The translations under genes were made by a program, and so were the position numbers. From Toxoplasma gondii ME49 (Eukaryota; Apicomplexa; Conoidasida; Eucoccidiorida; Sarcocystidae), in assembly GCF_000006565.2 (NCBI RefSeq), contig NC_031480.1, forward strand, positions 7,011,480 through 7,075,479: DNA of 64,000 bases. The letters are read 5' to 3'. The stretch's first letter is position 1, and each line of letters starts with the position of its first letter. The notes beneath the pieces were generated by a model. The model did not search any database. It saw only the letters and a list, made by a program, of their open reading frames with translations, and was not told where the DNA came from. This document shows, piece by piece, positions 58,986 through 64,000 of this stretch.

Positions 58986-60284
58986 TCCACTATGATCGTG
59001 GCTGAGGAGCACAGTGTCACCATGAAGGACCGCCTGTGTAGACTGCACGCATATCGAAAATGTCTCGTTACTGTTTAACGCGGTTCAAAACAGCACCTCG
59101 CTGCGCATCGCGTCCAGAAATGGGATGTAAGGAGCGCTGAAACTGTGGGAACCGTCATGCAGTGACTGCGGGCGCGTCTGAATAGATGAGCAGCCAGACG
59201 CAGATACCGCCACAGCCTCTGCCACTGAGTAAATGCCAAATGCAGGGAGAGGGACTAGTGCGCCGCTGTCGGCCTTGGTGTGAGGCCGATTTGAGTGCCA
59301 GACGGATGCGCCCACACCTTCTCAGTGATGAACTGGAGAGGTGACCGCGGCAGTCCGAGCGTTGAGGCAGTCGTTCTGGCACGTGACGGCCGCATCTGTA
59401 CAGCTTCAGCTTGTAGGAGGATCCACACTCAGCCCATGACGCCACCAGCATTCCATCAAACAAATGGCTCTCTGAAACTGGTTCTCCGCCGCTGTGCGTG
59501 TTCGGTTCAGTCAATGCGAGGAGCATGCCGCGGGACAACGCCTGTCCCACCCACAACTGTGTGCGTCGCCTGTTTTCCTGTCGGTGCTTGCCTTGCCGGC
59601 GATCTGTCCAGACAGATTTCCTGACGCGGCATCCGTGTTCCAAGAGGGACGGTACGTGTGAGGAGGTTTCGGAGACCGAAGCGCGTTTGATGCGTGGCAA
59701 GGGCATGTCTTGTGGGTGATTCCATTTGAGTTAAAATGCTACTGGTGGTACCTGAAGCTGAGCGCACTGAGACTGACACAATCATCCCGGCTCCAGACGC
59801 TTCCCGACTGCGTCGCCTGACACCACTTGGTGACGTCATAGTGTTGCTTGCATCCGCGCACAGGCGGTAGGTGGCGGATGGCAGACGTGGCACGCTGGTG
59901 ACCATAGTGGTGACGGATGGTATTAAAAGAGAATTTGCGCGTGAAGCAGGTACACCAGGGGGAGGATCCCATGGATATTGGTTACCAGCCGGGGAATGTT
60001 TGGTCCGTCGGCTCGGAGGTGGATGTGAGCTGTTGTGTATTTGTGGAACGAGCGGTGAAGCCTGCCGAAATTAGCGGAACCGTCAGAGAATGCCGCCACG
60101 CGCCTGCGGGAAACAGTTGCAACGCCGATTGTTTGTCGTCACCGACTGTGCACGTCCTTATTTTCCTCACAACGACCACCGAGGGAGGTGTTTGCCAGAT
60201 GGCGAAGGCGAAGTACGTTGGCCGCCGCCAAGAAGCGATCTGTCTGCAGGCCGCCCTCGGAGAAATGCTGAGCGAGATCACAAA
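58986..60284 (+). repeat. 1,299-bp higher-order repeat, complete unit
   Basis: The only gap-free unit of this type, bounded by the TCC-CTATGATCGTGGCTGAGG landmark at 58,986 and 60,285. Contains the core decamer AGGCGGTAGG at 59,862. Confidence 0.9.
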
Positions 60285-61393
60285 TCCGCTATGATCGTGG
60301 CTGAGGAGCACAGTGTCACCATGAAGGACCGCCTGTGTAGACTGCACGCATATCGAAAATGTCTCGTTACTGTTTAACGCGGTTCAAAACAGCACCTCGC
60401 TGCGCATCGCGTCCAGAAATGGGATGTAAGGAGCGCTGAAACTGTGGGAACCGTCATGCAGTGACTGCGGGCGCGTCTGAATAGATGAGCAGCCAGACGC
60501 AGATACCGCCACAGCCTCTGCCACTGAGTAAATGCCAAATGCAGGGAGAGGGACTAGTGCGCCGCTGTCGGCCTTGGTGTGAGGCCGATTTGAGTGCCAG
60601 ACGGATGCGCCCACACCTTCTCAGTGATGAACTGGAGAGGTGACCGCGGCAGTCCGAGCGTTGAGGCAGTCGTTCTGGCACGTGACGGCCGCATCTGTAC
60701 AGCTTCAGCTTGTAGGAGGATCCACACTCAGCCCATGACGCCACCAGCATTCCATCAAACAAATGGCTCTCTGAAACTGGTTCTCCGCCGCTGTGCGTGT
60801 TCGGTTCAGTCAATGCGAGGAGCATGCCGCGGGACAACGCCTGTCCCACCCACAACTGTGTGCGTCGCCTGTTTTCCTGTCGGTGCTTGCCTTGCCGGCG
60901 ATCTGTCCAGACAGATTTCCTGACGCGGCATCCGTGTTCCAAGAGGGACGGTACGTGTGAGGAGGTTTCGGAGACCGAAGCGCGTTTGATGCGTGGCAAG
61001 GGCATGTCTTGTGGGTGATTCCATTTGAGTTAAAATGCTACGGGTGGTACCTGAAGCTGAGCGCACTGAGACTGACACAAAAAGCCCGGCTCCAGACGCT
61101 TCCCGACTGCGTCGCCTGACACCACTTGGTGACGTCATAGTGTGNNNNNNNNNNNNNNNNNNNNGTGAAAGCCTGCCGAAATAGCGGGAACCGTCAGAGA
61201 ATGCCGCCACGCGCCTGCGGGAAACAGTTGCAACGCCGATTGTTTGTCGTCACCGACTGTGCACGTCCTATTTTCCTCACAACGACCACCGAGGGAGGTG
61301 TTTGCCAGATGCGAAGGCGAAGTACGTTGGCCGCCGCCAAGAAGCGATCTGTCTGCAGGCCGCCCTCGGAGAAATGCTGAGCGAGATCACAAA
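60285..61393 (+). repeat. 1,299-bp higher-order repeat, unit with small gap
   Basis: Matches the complete unit except for a 20-N gap at 61,145-61,164. Several single-base deletions next to the gap (GGTGAAAGCC, GATGCGAAGG) look like low-quality consensus rather than biology. Confidence 0.9.
61145..61164. other. Assembly gap, 20 N
   Basis: Comparison with 59,844-60,055 predicts about 210 missing bases. Confidence 0.99.
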
Positions 61394-61965
61394 TCCGCTA
61401 TGATCGTGGCTGAGGAGCACAGTGTCACCATGAAGGACCGCCTGTGTAGGCTGCACGCATATCGAAAATGTCTCGTTACTGTTTAACGCGGTTCAAAACA
61501 GCACCTCGCTGCGCATCGCGTCCAGAAATGGGATGTAAGGAGCGCTGAAACTGTGGGAACCGTCATGCAGTGACTGCGGGCGCGTCTGAATAGATGAGCA
61601 GCCAGACGCAGATACCGCCACAGCCTCTGCCACTGAGTAAATGCCAAATGCAGGGAGAGGGACTAGTGCGCCGCTGTCGGCCTTGGTGTGAGGCCGATTT
61701 GAGTGCCAGACGGATGCGCCCACACCTTCTCAGTGATGAACTGGAGAGGTGACCGCGGCAGTCCGAGCGTTGAGGCAGTCGTTCTGGCACGTGACGGCCG
61801 CATCTGTACAGCTTCAGCTTGTAGGAGGATCCACACTCAGCCCATGACGCCACCAGCATTCCATCAAACAAATGGCTCTCTGAAACTGGTTCTCCGCCGC
61901 TGTGCGTGTTCGGTTCAGTCAATGCGAGGAGCATGCCGCGGGACAACGCCTGTCCCACCCATAAC
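61394..61965 (+). repeat. 1,299-bp higher-order repeat, last unit (truncated)
   Basis: Follows the previous units to CCTGTCCCACCCA and then departs into unrelated or diverged sequence. Confidence 0.9.
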
Positions 61966-64000
61966 TTGTGTGTGGCTGTAACATATGGAGGCGCTATGGG
62001 GTAAGACACGAAATGCAAACTCCGGCGGCAACTCACAACAGGTCATCGTCATCCATGATTACGAGGTGCATCGGAGTTTTGCTTTTCTTCCTATATTTCG
62101 TCGTATGCCACTTATACCTCGCTATGCTAAGAAGTTGAGTGACGGTGATTCGCAGCAATACTTGACGTCTCGGTGTACATCTGAGTGACGATGTCGTCTA
62201 AGCAGTTTGTATGTCTGTGCTGTGTATGAGTGCCGTAGGGTTCCTGAATCGCTTGATATGATTGGTGTCGTCATGCTCTCTTGTACCGGTCCTGGGTGGG
62301 CAGCGACCGACCCGTACCGTCCTTGGTTTCAGCTGATTGATTGTGGCGTCATGACTTCGACGAGCCTGACCGCAATTGCCTCGAGCAACTGTTAGATAGC
62401 ATAGATGTCCGTGAGCGTGAGGATCTGCCCTGGTCGGAGGACTTCAGGGTTGTGCTAAACACATTATGTACATGGTGACTACTGTGTTCCGGATAGTCGT
62501 GGCACGAGGCACCTCGACATGCTTTATTGAAGGCTTTGGATTCTATCTACGCACCACAACTCGAGAACGAAATCGATTGGCTCACCTGACTCTGACATGG
62601 CAGACCCTGTCGGCATTTACACACAGGCCGTAGGCAGCAGCGAATGATGCGATGATTTATTGGCAACCTCCTGTCACTTATCATTCCTGGGATCCCGCCG
62701 AAGAGGATAAAGGATGACAACTGCGCGGAAATGGTCACGGATCTGGCTGGTGGCCGCCAGCAAGAAAGACGATCTACGTTAAAAAGACACCGCTGCCTTG
62801 CTCGCAGCAGCCAACCGATACACGGAAGGTCGCAGGCCACGTGAGCGGGCTCCGTGGTTGAGACGTTTTGGACGATGTGCCTGCGGGACGTTATACCTCT
62901 CAGATCTCGACTGGTGTTCTAAGCGAATTCACGTTTTTGCTTAGTCCGAGGGCGTAAGGACTTCACTGCGTGGTAAAGTGGGGCAGGAACCGGGCACCGT
63001 TTTTTCGGGTCAGTGAGACGCAACCGAAAAGATCGCTTGTAGCTGTGGGCTCCCAAGGGGCGGCGGAGGCACTGGAACAGGGCGCACTATCACCCTGCTA
63101 CTCTCATGTGTTGTTGCGGTTCCACTGGTAAACATGGGTCCACCGTCCAGCTGTGAATGACAGTCTTAACGGGGTCACGGAATGTTGCTAGAGGCTTTTT
63201 CCGGGACGACATTGTTACTTTCCGTGTTTCACGCGAAGAGAGGACAATAGCGGATTGGAGGGTCACCATTGCAGTACACATACTGGATGCTAGATGTGAC
63301 ATGCTCACGAGTTCATAGGTGATGGGTTCTAGTTGTGGGTGGCCGCGACACCAGAACACGAATGCCAACGCTGGCGTACGGTCCGGCAACGCTACCTCCG
63401 GCGACAACTCACGACAGTCTGCAAGCACAGTGAATAAGACGTATAGAAGACTCTGTGCTTCTCCTCTGTGCCTCGATGTCCAGCACTTCATACCTAACCG
63501 AGCTGCCTGAGCTGATCTTTGTTACTTGAATAAGTGCAGTGAGGAAACGTCGCAGCACTGCTATGGCGTGGCAGTATACATCGATGTGTCGATTGTTTCT
63601 TCATCGTTTCTCGCTCTGCAAGTAGCCAGTGTGTTGTCCGGTCTCCGAATGGCTTGCGATGATTGCTGTCATCATCATGTGACGCTTTGCCATGGGATAT
63701 GCTGCTGCCGGCGGAGGACGTCCGTGGTTATAGCCCTGTATGTTTGGGGGTCCGTGCTGCTTAACCGGTCTCAATCGACTCTGATGGCCAGTGAAATCTA
63801 TGCCTACGAGGGCACCCAAAAATGTCCGATAAAATACCTCAACAGCCCTGTCCACAACGCCAGGTACGGGGCGAAAGACGTGCGCCCGCAGATCCGTCGC
63901 GACTGAACAGCACTCTACGAGTGACACACAGCTGTCCGTTACCCGATCTCTTTGGGTCCCGGCGGCGTCCTCACGCGTCCTCCAAGGACCATTCATCACG
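61966..64000 (+). repeat. Diverged satellite DNA to window end
   Basis: A core variant (AGGCCGTAGG at 62,625) with the same preceding context as the core at 53,131 (CACAACTCGAGA about 75 bp upstream) shows family membership. The rest is weakly similar. Open frames at 63,090-63,491 (-) and 63,526-63,906 (+) lack support as genes. Confidence 0.45.

Noticed and set aside
1..64000. CRISPR arrays, insertion sequences, bacterial operons, rRNA genes or retroelement reverse transcriptase
   Set aside because: Looked for and not found. Repeats are long tandem satellites without spacers, no transposase or reverse-transcriptase motifs were recognised, and gene-like segments show eukaryotic splice signals.

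Overview
The window looks like a subtelomeric or other satellite-rich chromosome region of a coccidian apicomplexan (Toxoplasma/Neospora/Hammondia type), taken from a draft assembly with four N gaps. It is not bacterial. There are no compact operons or long single-frame genes, the few gene-like stretches end at GT-type splice donors, and more than half of the window is satellite DNA. The repeat architecture (monomers of about 340-350 bp and an exact 679-bp dimer unit) matches what is published for the Sat350 and Sat680 satellite families of Toxoplasma gondii and Neospora caninum. Species cannot be fixed from the sequence alone.

Layout. 1-14,950: satellite DNA, first diverged monomers (1-5,140), then a near-identical tandem pair (5,141-7,186, split by a gap), then four copies of a 1.7-kb higher-order repeat (7,355-12,890), then diverged monomers. 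14,950-18,200: low-similarity, mostly featureless DNA. 18,200-46,000: a lower-GC, mostly single-copy island with gene-like signals: a possible signal-peptide exon (18.5 kb), a two-exon membrane-anchored protein with 15-residue acidic repeats (22.35-23.68 kb), a tRNA-Ser-like relic (23.9 kb), an unrelated 248-bp satellite (31.3-33.1 kb), two minus-strand exon candidates (33.1 and 34.4 kb), and a chain of + strand segments from 35.1 to 45.2 kb. 46,000-64,000: satellite DNA again: 340-bp/679-bp array (46.0-49.9 kb), a 1,921-bp higher-order repeat (52.9-57.3 kb), a 1,299-bp higher-order repeat (58.0-61.97 kb), and diverged monomers to the end.

The main discovery is the chain at 35.1-45.2 kb. Read on the + strand, successive open segments resemble, in the correct order, the C-terminal half of HUWE1/TOM1/UPL1-type giant HECT ubiquitin ligases: ubiquitin-binding motifs, the helical-repeat region, the conserved LTE-LL-LLS helix, the pre-HECT helix, and then most blocks of the HECT domain. 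The catalytic Cys block is not recognisable, the last segment carries an in-frame stop, and the reading frame changes several times inside the HECT domain, so I read it as a decayed gene copy (less likely a very divergent gene with many introns). All family matches were made by eye against remembered consensus motifs; no profile search was run.

The satellite regions contain many chance open frames. I see no evidence that any of them is translated and have not listed them as genes.
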